DNA of 22,150 nucleotides from Pseudomonadota bacterium (GTDB taxonomy: Bacteria > Myxococcota_A > Polyangia > Polyangiales > Polyangiaceae): contig JAEWOQ010000192.1 in assembly GCA_023460875.1 (NCBI GenBank), positions 1 to 22,150 of the forward strand, written 5' to 3'. Made by a program: the position numbers and the translations under genes. Below the pieces are notes generated by a model. That model was not told the origin of the DNA. It worked only from the letters and a program-made list of their open reading frames with translations, and did not search any database. The stretch's first letter is position 1; each line of letters opens with the position of its first letter. Below are positions 1 to 7,183 of the stretch, piece by piece.

Positions 1-185
1 CCCCCGACAGGGTCCGTGAGCACCCGGTCGCTCCGTGAGCTTCACCTGCGGATCTGCGCGTGTTTCCTGCTCGCTTCGCGGCGCGCCTCGCTGCTCGATC
101 CTGAGACGGCTGGGATGGCGATCAGCGGACGAGAGTAAGACGAATTGAATAATCGGAGCGGGGGCACATGAGGGTTGACGCGCCG

Positions 186-206
186 AACCGGTTGGGCAAC
201 AACCGG
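186..206. promoter_or_regulatory. candidate operator palindrome upstream of the TetR gene
   Basis: A 7-base inverted repeat CCGGTTG-N5-CAACCGG spans 188-206, and the left arm lies inside the smaller palindrome AACCGGTT (186-193). It sits 14 bases before the first possible start of the TetR-type gene and just downstream of a TTGACG hexamer (175-180) that could be a -35 element. TetR-family repressors commonly bind such a palindrome in their own promoter, so autoregulation is a reasonable inference. No convincing -10 hexamer is visible at 17 bases from TTGACG. Confidence 0.45.
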
Positions 207-220
207 CAAGGACGGAGGGT

Positions 221-1057
221 ATGTGTGAGGAGCGCATTCTTCCGACTCCTCGCCTCGAGGGGTTGATCACCAAGGGGGGACGGAACGGAGGCGCCGCTCC
301 CGCACTGCAATCACATATGCGGGCATCTGGCCCGCTCACCGATTCGATGGGGACCATGGAAACTGCACAAGCAAGCGTGAACGGAGCAAGTCAAGAAGCG
401 CAGCCGGAGAGTGGAGCTGCGCCGCGTTCTGTGGATTGGGGAAATCCGAGGGTCGAAGCCATCCTGACCGCAGCGGCCAAGTGCTTCGCGCGCCGAGGGT
501 TCAACGCGACGACCCTCGCGGAGATCGGGAAGGAGCTCGGGCTCCGCAAGAGCATCGTGCACTACTACTTCGCTAGCAAAGCGGCCTTGGTGCAGGAGGT
601 GCAGAGCTTCTCGTACCAGCGCGTCGTCTCGGGGATCCGCGCGGCGCTGAGCACGACGAGCGCGAGCCATCTGGAGGAGACGCTGCGCTCCTTGTGGGCT
701 CCCCTCCACGGGGATGACACCACCAAAGGGCTCAACATCGAGATCTGGAGCGCGATCCGCCGCGACCCGGAGATGCGGCGGCGCGCAGCGGTCCTGCAGG
801 GCGACGCGCGCAAGCTCTTGGAGGAGCGCTTCACGTCGCACGTCGCAGAGCCAGAGGCCTTCGCGATCCTCACCCTCGCCGTGCTCGACGGGCTGGCGGT
901 CGCTGAGTCCGTGAGCGGCGATCAGGAGGCGACCCGCGCCGCCTTCGACGCCTTCGTTCGACTCGCGGAGTCGAGCGCCGCCTCTTCCGTGAACCCGACG
1001 GCAGACTCCGGGCGCATGACGTCCGGTCGCCCAGAGGCGCGGAGCTCCGCCGCCTGA
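221..1057 (+). CDS. TetR/AcrR-family transcriptional regulator
   Basis: A one-component repressor-type regulator whose ligand and targets cannot be read from the sequence. The N-terminal helix-turn-helix domain lies at about residues 76-125: 'AILTAAAKCFARRGFNATT' followed by 'LAEIGKELGLRKSIVHYYF' and 'SKAALVQEV', the classical TetR signature with the recognition helix ending in HYYF. The remaining roughly 130 residues form the helical ligand/dimer region, and the last 30 residues are low-complexity. The start is uncertain. The ATG at 221 has a GGAGGG just upstream but gives an atypical extension of about 70 residues before the HTH. ATGs at 317, 347 and 356 are in frame, and third-position GC is low until about 450, so a start at 347 or 356 is plausible. 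A palindrome at 186-206 may be its own operator. The next gene, holB, is 155 bases away and probably unrelated. Confidence 0.85.
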   Translation: MCEERILPTPRLEGLITKGGRNGGAAPALQSHMRASGPLTDSMGTMETAQASVNGASQEAQPESGAAPRSVDWGNPRVEAILTAAAKCFARRGFNATTLAEIGKELGLRKSIVHYYFASKAALVQEVQSFSYQRVVSGIRAALSTTSASHLEETLRSLWAPLHGDDTTKGLNIEIWSAIRRDPEMRRRAAVLQGDARKLLEERFTSHVAEPEAFAILTLAVLDGLAVAESVSGDQEATRAAFDAFVRLAESSAASSVNPTADSGRMTSGRPEARSSAA

Positions 1058-1082
1058 GGCCTCGAGCCAGCCCCGACGACAA

Positions 1083-1125
1083 AGGCGCGAGCGCGCCCAG
1101 GCGACCGAGGCGCGAGCGCGCCCAG
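1083..1125. repeat. 18-bp direct repeat, 25-bp period
   Basis: The 18-mer AGGCGCGAGCGCGCCCAG occurs perfectly at 1083-1100 and again at 1108-1125, in the noncoding gap between the TetR gene and holB. The period of 25 is not a multiple of three, consistent with noncoding DNA. No function is evident. Confidence 0.8.
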
Positions 1126-1158
1126 ACGGCGGGAGCGGGACCAGCTCGGCTCGAGGGG

Positions 1159-1190
1159 GGTCAGGGGGAAGCACCCTTGACCCCCTGACC
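1159..1190. terminator. 10-bp perfect stem-loop before holB (terminator or leader hairpin)
   Basis: GGTCAGGGGG at 1159-1168 pairs perfectly with CCCCCTGACC at 1181-1190 around a 12-base loop. There is no T-run after it on either strand, so it is not a textbook intrinsic terminator. It ends 22 bases before the holB start codon, and holB lacks an obvious Shine-Dalgarno sequence. The hairpin could therefore end the TetR transcript or sit in the holB leader. Confidence 0.5.
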
Positions 1191-1212
1191 GCTCCATCCC
1201 TTACTCTCGGGC

Positions 1213-2187
1213 ATGGGTTTCTCCTCCCTGCTCGGGCAACCGACGGTCGTGCAGACGCTCAGCCGAGCCCTGACCGGCGGGCATCTCGCGCACGCCTATC
1301 GCTTCGAGGGACCAGACGGCGTGGGCAAGGAGCTAGCTGCCCTGCGGCTCGCCCAAGCGCTCGTGTGCGAACAGGGAGAGCCGCTCGGATGTGAGACCTG
1401 CTCGCCCTGTCGCCGCGCCGTTACGTTCCATCCCGAGCCCCCTCGAGTACCCCAGCACCCGGACGTCCTCTTCGTGCAGCGCGGCCTCTATCCGGCATCG
1501 GTCCTCGGCTCCAGCAGCGAAGCGACCGGCATCGGCGTGGAGCAGATCCGCCGCATCGTCCTCGGCCGGGTCGGCTTCCCACCCCACGAAGGACGGGCCC
1601 TCTGCGTCATCGTGCGGGACGCCCACGAGCTGACCCTGTCGGCGGCCAACGCCCTGCTGAAGACCTTGGAGGAGCCCGCGCCGCGCACCCATTTCATCCT
1701 CCTGACGAGCCAGCCTCGACGACTGCTGGACACGATCCGCTCCCGGACCCTCGCGGTGCGCTTCCGCCCGCTCCCCGAGCCGATCGTAGGTGATCTGCTC
1801 GAAGCCCGCGGCGTGTCCCGAGAGGTGGCGGCCTTCGCGGGCGGCAGCGTGGCCCAAGGTCTCGCCCTGGCCGAGGAGGAGGTCCGCAGCGCCCGGGAGC
1901 GCTTCGTGGCAGCGGCGGACGCTGCCCTTGCAGCGCCGGACCTGGCGGGCGCGCTGCCCCTCGCCGAGCAGCGCCCCGAGGAGCGGGACCAGCTACTGCA
2001 CCTCATGAGCCACCTGGCGCACACCTATGCCCTCCGCGCGCGCGCGGCGATCCGCGAGGAGACGGACGAAGCCCAGCGGCTCGCAGAGCGCCATGGCGTC
2101 GTGACCCGGGCCATGACCGACCTGCAGCGCAACGGCCAGGCCGGGCTCGTCCTCGAGGCGATGCTCACCCAGCTACGCAGGACCTGA
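1213..2187 (+). CDS. holB: DNA polymerase III subunit delta' (clamp loader)
   Basis: Subunit of the clamp-loader complex that places the sliding clamp on DNA; cytoplasmic. The 324-residue protein begins with 'GFSSLLGQPTVVQTLSRAL', typical of the family, which supports the ATG at 1213 despite no clear ribosome site. A P-loop-like segment GPDGVGKE is at residues 33-40, with Glu instead of Ser/Thr at the last position. Cys52, Cys60, Cys63 and Cys66 form the zinc-binding module. 'NALLKTLEEPAPRTHFILLT' (about 146-165) is the sensor-1 region, and 'DTIRSRT' (173-179) replaces the usual SRC arginine-finger motif. Degenerate ATP-site residues fit delta', which does not hydrolyse ATP, better than tau/gamma; the length also fits delta'. 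The 3' end overlaps the convergent thiE by 15 bases. Confidence 0.93.
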   Translation: MGFSSLLGQPTVVQTLSRALTGGHLAHAYRFEGPDGVGKELAALRLAQALVCEQGEPLGCETCSPCRRAVTFHPEPPRVPQHPDVLFVQRGLYPASVLGSSSEATGIGVEQIRRIVLGRVGFPPHEGRALCVIVRDAHELTLSAANALLKTLEEPAPRTHFILLTSQPRRLLDTIRSRTLAVRFRPLPEPIVGDLLEARGVSREVAAFAGGSVAQGLALAEEEVRSARERFVAAADAALAAPDLAGALPLAEQRPEERDQLLHLMSHLAHTYALRARAAIREETDEAQRLAERHGVVTRAMTDLQRNGQAGLVLEAMLTQLRRT

Positions 2188-2856
2188 CGTCTCGCCGCCC
2201 ACGCACAGGGCGCGGGTGCGGGCGTAGATCACCGCGAGGGCCGGTTCGGGGGCGTCCACGGCGAGCTCCGGCAAGAGCGCCGCGATGACCGCGGGGACCG
2301 CGCCGGTCGCGCGGACCTGGTGAGCGTTTCGTGAGTCGATGCCCCCTATGGCCACCAGAGGCACCGCCGCCGCAGTCGCCAGCGTCGCCGCGCTTGCCAG
2401 CAGCTCGAGCCCAACGAGCGGGTCGAGCTGGGCCTTGCTCCGCGTCGGAAAGACAGGCCCGAAGGCGACGTAGTCAGGGCGCTCCGCGAGGGCCGCTTCG
2501 AGCTGCTCGAGGGAGTGGGTCGACACGCCGACCCGGAGCTCGGGGAACAGGCGCCGCACCTCGGTGAGGGGCAGGTCGTCCTGCCCGACGTGGACGCCGG
2601 GGGCGCCGGCGACCGCGGCCAGATCGGCGCGATCGTTGACGAACAGCGGGACACCTGCCCCCGCTGCCAGGGGGACCAGCTCCTCGAGCCACTCCAGGGT
2701 CTGCCGCGCCGAGCGCCCCTTGGCTCGGAGCTGCAGCACGCTCGCGCCCCCGCCCAACATCGCCTGGGCCGCTGGCGCCACCGCGAGCCCCCGCGCCTCC
2801 AGGCTATCGACATCCAAGATGGCGTAAGGCCCCGTGCTCCTCAGCAGTTGCTCCAC
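2173..2856 (-). CDS. thiE: thiamine-phosphate synthase
   Basis: Joins hydroxymethylpyrimidine pyrophosphate and the thiazole phosphate to make thiamine monophosphate; a cytoplasmic TIM barrel. The family motifs appear in order in the 227-residue protein: QLRAK (42-46), NDRADLA (74-80), GVHVGQDDLP (87-96), GVSTHS (110-115), YVAFGPVFPTRSK (129-141, phosphate-binding loop) and VAIGGI (168-173). The late 'GA.GVAV' stretch is less conserved (GAVPAVIAAL). Length is normal for a stand-alone ThiE. The start is GTG at 2856; no in-frame ATG precedes it. It is transcribed alone, divergent from the lipoprotein gene at 2962, and its last codons overlap the end of holB. No thiamine riboswitch is apparent in the 105-base divergent gap. 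Confidence 0.93.
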   Translation of the reverse strand: MEQLLRSTGPYAILDVDSLEARGLAVAPAAQAMLGGGASVLQLRAKGRSARQTLEWLEELVPLAAGAGVPLFVNDRADLAAVAGAPGVHVGQDDLPLTEVRRLFPELRVGVSTHSLEQLEAALAERPDYVAFGPVFPTRSKAQLDPLVGLELLASAATLATAAAVPLVAIGGIDSRNAHQVRATGAVPAVIAALLPELAVDAPEPALAVIYARTRALCVGGETSGPA

Positions 2857-2961
2857 GATCGCTCCATGAGCACGCGCCTACCAAATGGTCCTGGCAAAAG
2901 GAACGGGCCGGGCGCCGAGGACGGTATGGATCGCCGCGGACCTCGTGGTATCGGACGGACC

Positions 2962-4200
2962 ATGCGTTTCCGATCCGCCCCGCCTCGGGCCCTGGCCCTG
3001 TTCGCGGTCCTGGTCACCGCCTGCGGAGGGCGTGGCGCCGTCGCTCCCAGCTCGACGGAGGATACCACCGGGGACGAGGCCTCTCCCGAAGACCCTCTCG
3101 CGGAGGACGAAGACGAAGAGCCCCCGCGCGCCCGCCGCCCGGAGCCTCCCTTCGCTGGCGATGCTCGCCGCAGCCTCCGCGCCGCCGACCCGCCGCCGAG
3201 CACCCTCGGTCTCGGCTTCGCGGTGAGCCAGAGCGGCGCGGATCTGCCCTGGCTGGCGATCGTCGGCAACCCCTCCGAGGACCCCGTCGAGGTCGCCGGG
3301 GACATGCGCCTGCTCCGCTTGGAGATCCGTCCGCCACAGGACGCGGACGCCGCGAAGGGCGCCAAGGCGAAGGACGAGGTGCACGTGTGCGAGCTACCCA
3401 CGGCCGATCGCCCCTCGCAGGTGGACCCGGAGCTCTTGGTCGACCTCCAGCCTGGCATGCTCCTCGCGCAGCAGTTCGACCCACGTCTCTACTGCGATCC
3501 GGACCGGCTCGTGCCGGGGGCCGTCGTGACTCCAAGGTTCGGTTGGCCCTTGAAGACCCGCGTGGTGTGGCGTCAGGGCAAGCGGGTGGAGGAGCCTGTC
3601 ACGCAGACAGAGCCCTTCCTGGCGAGAGCCGCGGACCCCGCTGGAGAGGCGCCGGAGCCGGTCAAGGAGCTGTCCGGAGAACCGTTCACCCTCGACGCCA
3701 GCTACGCGCCGCTGCTGCCGGCGCCGCGCGCTCCAGACGCCCCTCCTCCCCTCGAGCTAGAGGTACTGTCTCCTGGCGCGATCACTGATCCCACCCAGGC
3801 CACGCTGACGATCGTCGTCAAGAACCCCGCGGCCCAGGGGCGCCACCTCTTCTTCCGGAGGGAGCTCGTCACCTACGAGGTAATCGGCCCCCAGGGGTCG
3901 AGCACCTGCAACGTGTACCCAGACGACCGCGCGCCCGAGCGGCAGGCCTTCGACTTCATCGGCGCGGGCGGGACGATGCGCGTCGCCAGTCGCCTGCCAG
4001 AGATGTGCCCTCCGCGCGTCTTCGAGGCGCCAGGGCTCTATCGGATCCACGCCCGCCTCGACGCCCAGGCGTCAGGCGAGGACCATGGCATCGACGCCTT
4101 CGTCGGGGTGGTGACCTCCCGCAGGCCTGCGCTGCTCCGCGTGCGCGGGGGCAAGCCGCGCCCGATGTGGCTCCTCCCCATCGCCCCCGTCGAGCGCTGA
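2962..4200 (+). CDS. predicted lipoprotein, two similar beta-rich domains, function unknown
   Basis: I do not recognise the family. From the ATG at 2962 the 412-residue product starts with a short basic stretch, a hydrophobic core and a lipobox ending V-T-A-C, putting the lipidated cysteine at residue 21. This strongly supports this start over upstream in-frame codons. An acidic, Pro-rich linker follows (about 28-65). Two regions then look alike in layout: about 75-205 ('STLGLGFAVSQSGADLPWLAIVGNP' region to 'LVPGAVVTPRFGW') and about 265-400 ('LELEVLSPGAITDPTQATLTIVVKNP' region to 'GVVTSRRPALLRV'). Each has an early '(V)xNP' strand, one cysteine ahead of a D/P-rich loop, and a late aromatic strand, suggesting duplicated Ig-like sandwiches. 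It probably lies on the periplasmic face of a membrane. It ends 31 bases from the convergent TPR gene. Confidence 0.75.
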   Translation: MRFRSAPPRALALFAVLVTACGGRGAVAPSSTEDTTGDEASPEDPLAEDEDEEPPRARRPEPPFAGDARRSLRAADPPPSTLGLGFAVSQSGADLPWLAIVGNPSEDPVEVAGDMRLLRLEIRPPQDADAAKGAKAKDEVHVCELPTADRPSQVDPELLVDLQPGMLLAQQFDPRLYCDPDRLVPGAVVTPRFGWPLKTRVVWRQGKRVEEPVTQTEPFLARAADPAGEAPEPVKELSGEPFTLDASYAPLLPAPRAPDAPPPLELEVLSPGAITDPTQATLTIVVKNPAAQGRHLFFRRELVTYEVIGPQGSSTCNVYPDDRAPERQAFDFIGAGGTMRVASRLPEMCPPRVFEAPGLYRIHARLDAQASGEDHGIDAFVGVVTSRRPALLRVRGGKPRPMWLLPIAPVER

Positions 4201-4231
4201 TCCGCGGGCGTCCCCGGAGAGCGCGGCAGGC

Positions 4232-5593
4232 TCAATGGGCAGCGCTGGCCTCCAGCTCGTCCAGCTCCGCCGAGCTCGCCTGGGCGCGAGGATCGCTGGG
4301 ATCGAGCTGGAGCGCGCGCTGGATGGCGCGCCGTGCCGCCGCCAGTCGACCCAAGCGAGCCTCCGCGGTGCCGAGGTTGATCCACGCGGAGCCGAGCCGT
4401 GGATCGAGCTCCGTCGCGCGCCGCGCGATGCGCAGCGCCTCCTCATGCCGTCCCGCGGCCAGGTGGGCGTAGGCCAGGTTGGAGAGGAACGTGGCGCGCT
4501 GCGGCTCGAGGGCGACGGCTCGGCTCAGGTGCTGCATCGCCCCCTCGAGGTCACCGCGCGCCAGCAGGGCCGCGCCCAGATCGTTCTGGTGTTGCGCGCT
4601 GTTCGGAGCGAGCCGCGCCGCAGCGCGGTAAGAGCGCACGGCGTCCTCGACGGCGCCCACCATCATCTGGGCGGTGGCCAAGTTCCCCAAACGCTCCGCG
4701 CGATTGGGCTCGAGCCGCGCCGCCTGCTCGAAGCGCTCCTTCGCGCCCTGGGCGTCGCCGCTCGCGAGCAGGGCCACCCCGAGGCACGACTGGGCCTCCG
4801 CGTCCCCGGGGACGTCTCTGACCACGCCCTCCAGGAGCGCCTTGGCCTCCAGCGGTCGTCCCAGGGCCAAGAGCACCCGCCCCTTCTCGAAGCGCGCCAA
4901 CGTGAAGTCGCTCCGCACAGCGAGGGCGTGGTCGAGGACGCCGATGACCTCCTCGAGGGACTCATCCCCCTGGGCGGCCCCGTAGACCAGCGCCGCATCG
5001 CCCAGGCGAGCCCGCGCGATCCCGACCCAGGGCGCGGGATCCTGGGGCGCCAGGACACGAGCGCGCTCGAACAGCTCGACGGCCTCCTCCCAGCGCTCAC
5101 CGCGCCAGGCCGCGTCCCCCAGGCGCAGCGCCTCGTCCGCGGGTGAGCCATCGCCTCGGGCCAGCCCCCGCTCGCCGAGGGCCACGGATGTCGACGCGCT
5201 CTGCTTCACCGCGCTCTGTTTCACAGCGCCCTGGCCCGCAGTCCCCCGATCGGAGGAGCCCTGACCGGGCGCGCCGGCCGCATCCGTCGGGGTCGTCGCC
5301 GCAGCTCCAGCACCGGCCAGCGCCGTCGCCGGAGAGCGCTCGACCGCCCCCTCCCCCGCGCTCCGGGGCTCGGCTGTGGCCCCGGCGCAGCCCACCACAC
5401 CCACGAACAGCACCCCGACGCTCCATTCGAGCAGGCGCGCACGGAGCAGGCGCGCACGGAGCAGGCGCGCACGGAGCAGACGCGCACCGAGCAGGCGGGG
5501 GCCGAGCACCTGGGGACCAAGCACCTGGGGGCCGAGCAGCGCCGACGTACGGGGACGGGCGCAGCGAGCGCGAGGACGGGCGTTCATGCCCAT
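4232..5593 (-). CDS. TPR-repeat lipoprotein
   Basis: A tetratricopeptide-repeat protein, hence probably a scaffold for protein-protein contacts outside the inner membrane. Taking the ATG at 5593 (preceded by a G-run) gives 453 residues; GTG 5605 and ATG 5587 are alternatives. A signal segment ends 'VLFVGVVGC', with the lipidated cysteine at about residue 69. The region before it is unusually long and consists of pentapeptide repeats (LLRAR, LLGPQ types) encoded by a 15-bp tandem array. An Ala/Thr/Gln-rich linker (about 70-150) carries a second duplicated AVKQS. About seven or eight TPR units fill residues 153-446, with the usual W/LG-Y/A-P pattern (for example 'AHLAAGRHEEALRIARRATELDP'). The gene begins 20 bases or less after spoVR and is likely co-transcribed with yeaH and spoVR. 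Confidence 0.85.
   Translation of the reverse strand: MGMNARPRARCARPRTSALLGPQVLGPQVLGPRLLGARLLRARLLRARLLRARLLEWSVGVLFVGVVGCAGATAEPRSAGEGAVERSPATALAGAGAAATTPTDAAGAPGQGSSDRGTAGQGAVKQSAVKQSASTSVALGERGLARGDGSPADEALRLGDAAWRGERWEEAVELFERARVLAPQDPAPWVGIARARLGDAALVYGAAQGDESLEEVIGVLDHALAVRSDFTLARFEKGRVLLALGRPLEAKALLEGVVRDVPGDAEAQSCLGVALLASGDAQGAKERFEQAARLEPNRAERLGNLATAQMMVGAVEDAVRSYRAAARLAPNSAQHQNDLGAALLARGDLEGAMQHLSRAVALEPQRATFLSNLAYAHLAAGRHEEALRIARRATELDPRLGSAWINLGTAEARLGRLAAARRAIQRALQLDPSDPRAQASSAELDELEASAAH
5196..5225. repeat. 15-bp tandem duplication inside the TPR lipoprotein gene
   Basis: GCGCTCTGCTTCACC (5196-5210) is followed directly by GCGCTCTGTTTCACA (5211-5225), 13 of 15 bases identical. 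On the coding (minus) strand it gives the repeated peptide AVKQS in the linker. The reading frame is kept. Confidence 0.8.
5428..5542. repeat. 15-bp tandem array (7 full copies plus a partial) encoding pentapeptides
   Basis: Units of 15 bases start at 5428, 5443, 5458, 5473, 5488, 5503 and 5518, with a partial eighth at 5533. The first three are identical (GAGCAGGCGCGCACG); the fourth differs at two positions and the later ones diverge progressively. The array lies within the N-terminal, pre-lipobox part of the TPR lipoprotein gene and is translated on the minus strand as pentapeptides such as LLRAR and VLGPQ. Identical copies at one end and diverged copies at the other suggest recent expansion by slippage. 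Confidence 0.9.
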
Positions 5594-5612
5594 CGGCCCC
5601 CCCACGAGCCCG

Positions 5613-7178
5613 TCAGGGCTCCGCGCTCTCCCGCTGGTGCTTCTCTCCGTCGTAGCTCATGAGCATCGGCTTGTCTTCGACCCTCGAGGCGAGGGTGACG
5701 GGCCGCTTCCAGAGCCGCACCAGGGACTCGAGGCAGCGCTGAGCGTAGTCGATCCTGAGATCGACCCCGCGGTGGTCGTGCCGCAAGAGGAGCTCCCCGC
5801 GGTTCTTGTAGTTGCCGTCCTCCACGAAGAGGAAGGGGTTCCCGGAGTTCGTGAGCTGCTGCAGGAGCTTCTCCTTCACCTTCTTGAACTCCCGGGTCTG
5901 GATCTCGAAGCGATCATTTCGGTCCGACCACTCGAAGGTGAACAACCCGTGCTCCATCGCGAACTCGGGGGTGAGGAACTCGTCGATGAAGGTGACGTCG
6001 GTGTACAGGGCGCGGACCTCGAAGATCTTCTCCTGCCCCAGCCCGAGGCGCAGATCCCAGCTCCGCTTGGCGTCCAAGTCCCGGCACTCGTCCCAGTCGC
6101 GCCCAAAGCGCCCCTTGTTCCAGCGCTCCTCGATGTGCCGGTACAGCTCCACCCCGAGCTTGTAGGGGTTGAGCCGCTTCCCGCTCGTCGCCATCACGCC
6201 CGCGTTGTTGTCCGCGTAGTCGATGATGTCGCTCCAATCGCAGACGTGCTCGGTCATCATGCGCGAGTGCATGTAGCTGGCCCACCCCTCGTTCATGATC
6301 TTCGTCTGCATCTGGGGCAGGAAGTAGTAGGCCTCCTCGCGGATGATCGACAGGACGGTGCGCTCCCAGCGCTCGAGGGGCGCGTGCTCGAGCAGGAACT
6401 GCAGCACGTCCTGCCTCGGTGACGCCGGGAACTTCCCCTTCTTCTTCTCGCGCTCCGCGCGCAGCTTGTTGCGCTGCTCCTCGAGGTACTCGGTGGGGTT
6501 GATGAAGGACTCCATGTAGTCCTTCGCCCGCAGGCGCGGCACCTCGACGTCCGACGGCTCCTCCTCTTCGACGGGCTCCTCGGCGTGCCTCACGATGAAC
6601 GGCGAGTACGGATCGATCAGGTTCTCCAGGCTGAGACACACGTCGATGAGCTCTTCGACGGGCTCCACCCCATGGCGGGACATCAGCCGCCGGATGGCCG
6701 AGCCGTGGTTCGCCATCTTGTCGATCCACTTGCGCTCGGGGTCGTAGTCGTCGCCCCGACGGGCGATGTCCGTAACGAGCGCGCCCGCGTCGAGATCCGT
6801 CGAGCGAAACGCGAAGTTGTTCTTGAAGAAATCGACGTGCCCGTAGACGTGGCACATCACCAACTTCTGATCGGTGAGGCTGTTGCCCTCCAGCAGGTAC
6901 GCGATGGATGGGTTGTTGTTGATGACCATCTCGTAGATCTTCGAGAGGCCATACTCGTAGCTCTTCGACAGGCGCTCGTACTCCATGCCGAAGCGCCAGT
7001 GGGGGTAGCGCGTGGGAAATCCGCCGTAGGACGCGACCTCGTTGAGCCGGTCGTAGGAGAGGATCTCGAAGACGGTGGGGAAGAAGTCGAGCCCGAGGGA
7101 GCGCGCGATGCCCTCGATTTTCTCCTGCTCGGCGCGGAGGTAGCTCGGCAGGGACGTCCTACGACCGAACGGGGGCAT
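5613..7178 (-). CDS. spoVR: SpoVR family protein
   Basis: Family named after Bacillus stage V sporulation protein R; the homologue in enterobacteria is YcgB. The biochemical role is unresolved, but the family is tied to PrkA and YeaH in stress, stationary-phase and developmental responses. The 521-residue product matches the usual family length. Recognisable stretches are 'LGLDFFPTVFEILSYDRLN', 'YGGFPTRYPHWRFGMEYERL' and 'NNNPSIAYLLEGNSLTDQKL' near the N-terminus, and 'NEGWASYMHSRMM' in the middle. No signal peptide is seen, so it is cytoplasmic. The ATG at 7178 is preferred because the Shine-Dalgarno-like GGGGAGGTGA ends 5 bases before it; GTG 7187 would overlap the yeaH stop by 4 bases. Either way translation is coupled to yeaH. 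The TPR lipoprotein follows within 20 bases. Confidence 0.95.
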   Translation of the reverse strand: MPPFGRRTSLPSYLRAEQEKIEGIARSLGLDFFPTVFEILSYDRLNEVASYGGFPTRYPHWRFGMEYERLSKSYEYGLSKIYEMVINNNPSIAYLLEGNSLTDQKLVMCHVYGHVDFFKNNFAFRSTDLDAGALVTDIARRGDDYDPERKWIDKMANHGSAIRRLMSRHGVEPVEELIDVCLSLENLIDPYSPFIVRHAEEPVEEEEPSDVEVPRLRAKDYMESFINPTEYLEEQRNKLRAEREKKKGKFPASPRQDVLQFLLEHAPLERWERTVLSIIREEAYYFLPQMQTKIMNEGWASYMHSRMMTEHVCDWSDIIDYADNNAGVMATSGKRLNPYKLGVELYRHIEERWNKGRFGRDWDECRDLDAKRSWDLRLGLGQEKIFEVRALYTDVTFIDEFLTPEFAMEHGLFTFEWSDRNDRFEIQTREFKKVKEKLLQQLTNSGNPFLFVEDGNYKNRGELLLRHDHRGVDLRIDYAQRCLESLVRLWKRPVTLASRVEDKPMLMSYDGEKHQRESAEP

Positions 7179-7183
7179 TCCAG

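Noticed and set aside
1..138. Open frame from the window edge to the TAA at 136-138
   Set aside because: It could be the end of an upstream gene, but 45 codons with no motif and no clear codon bias are not enough to call.
2866..2961. Upstream starts that would lengthen the lipoprotein gene beginning at 2962
   Set aside because: They would bury the signal peptide and lipobox behind a polar extension; the ATG at 2962 puts the signal sequence at the N-terminus.
2857..2961. Thiamine-pyrophosphate riboswitch ahead of thiE
   Set aside because: The 105-base divergent gap shows none of the conserved TPP-box sequences that I could recognise.
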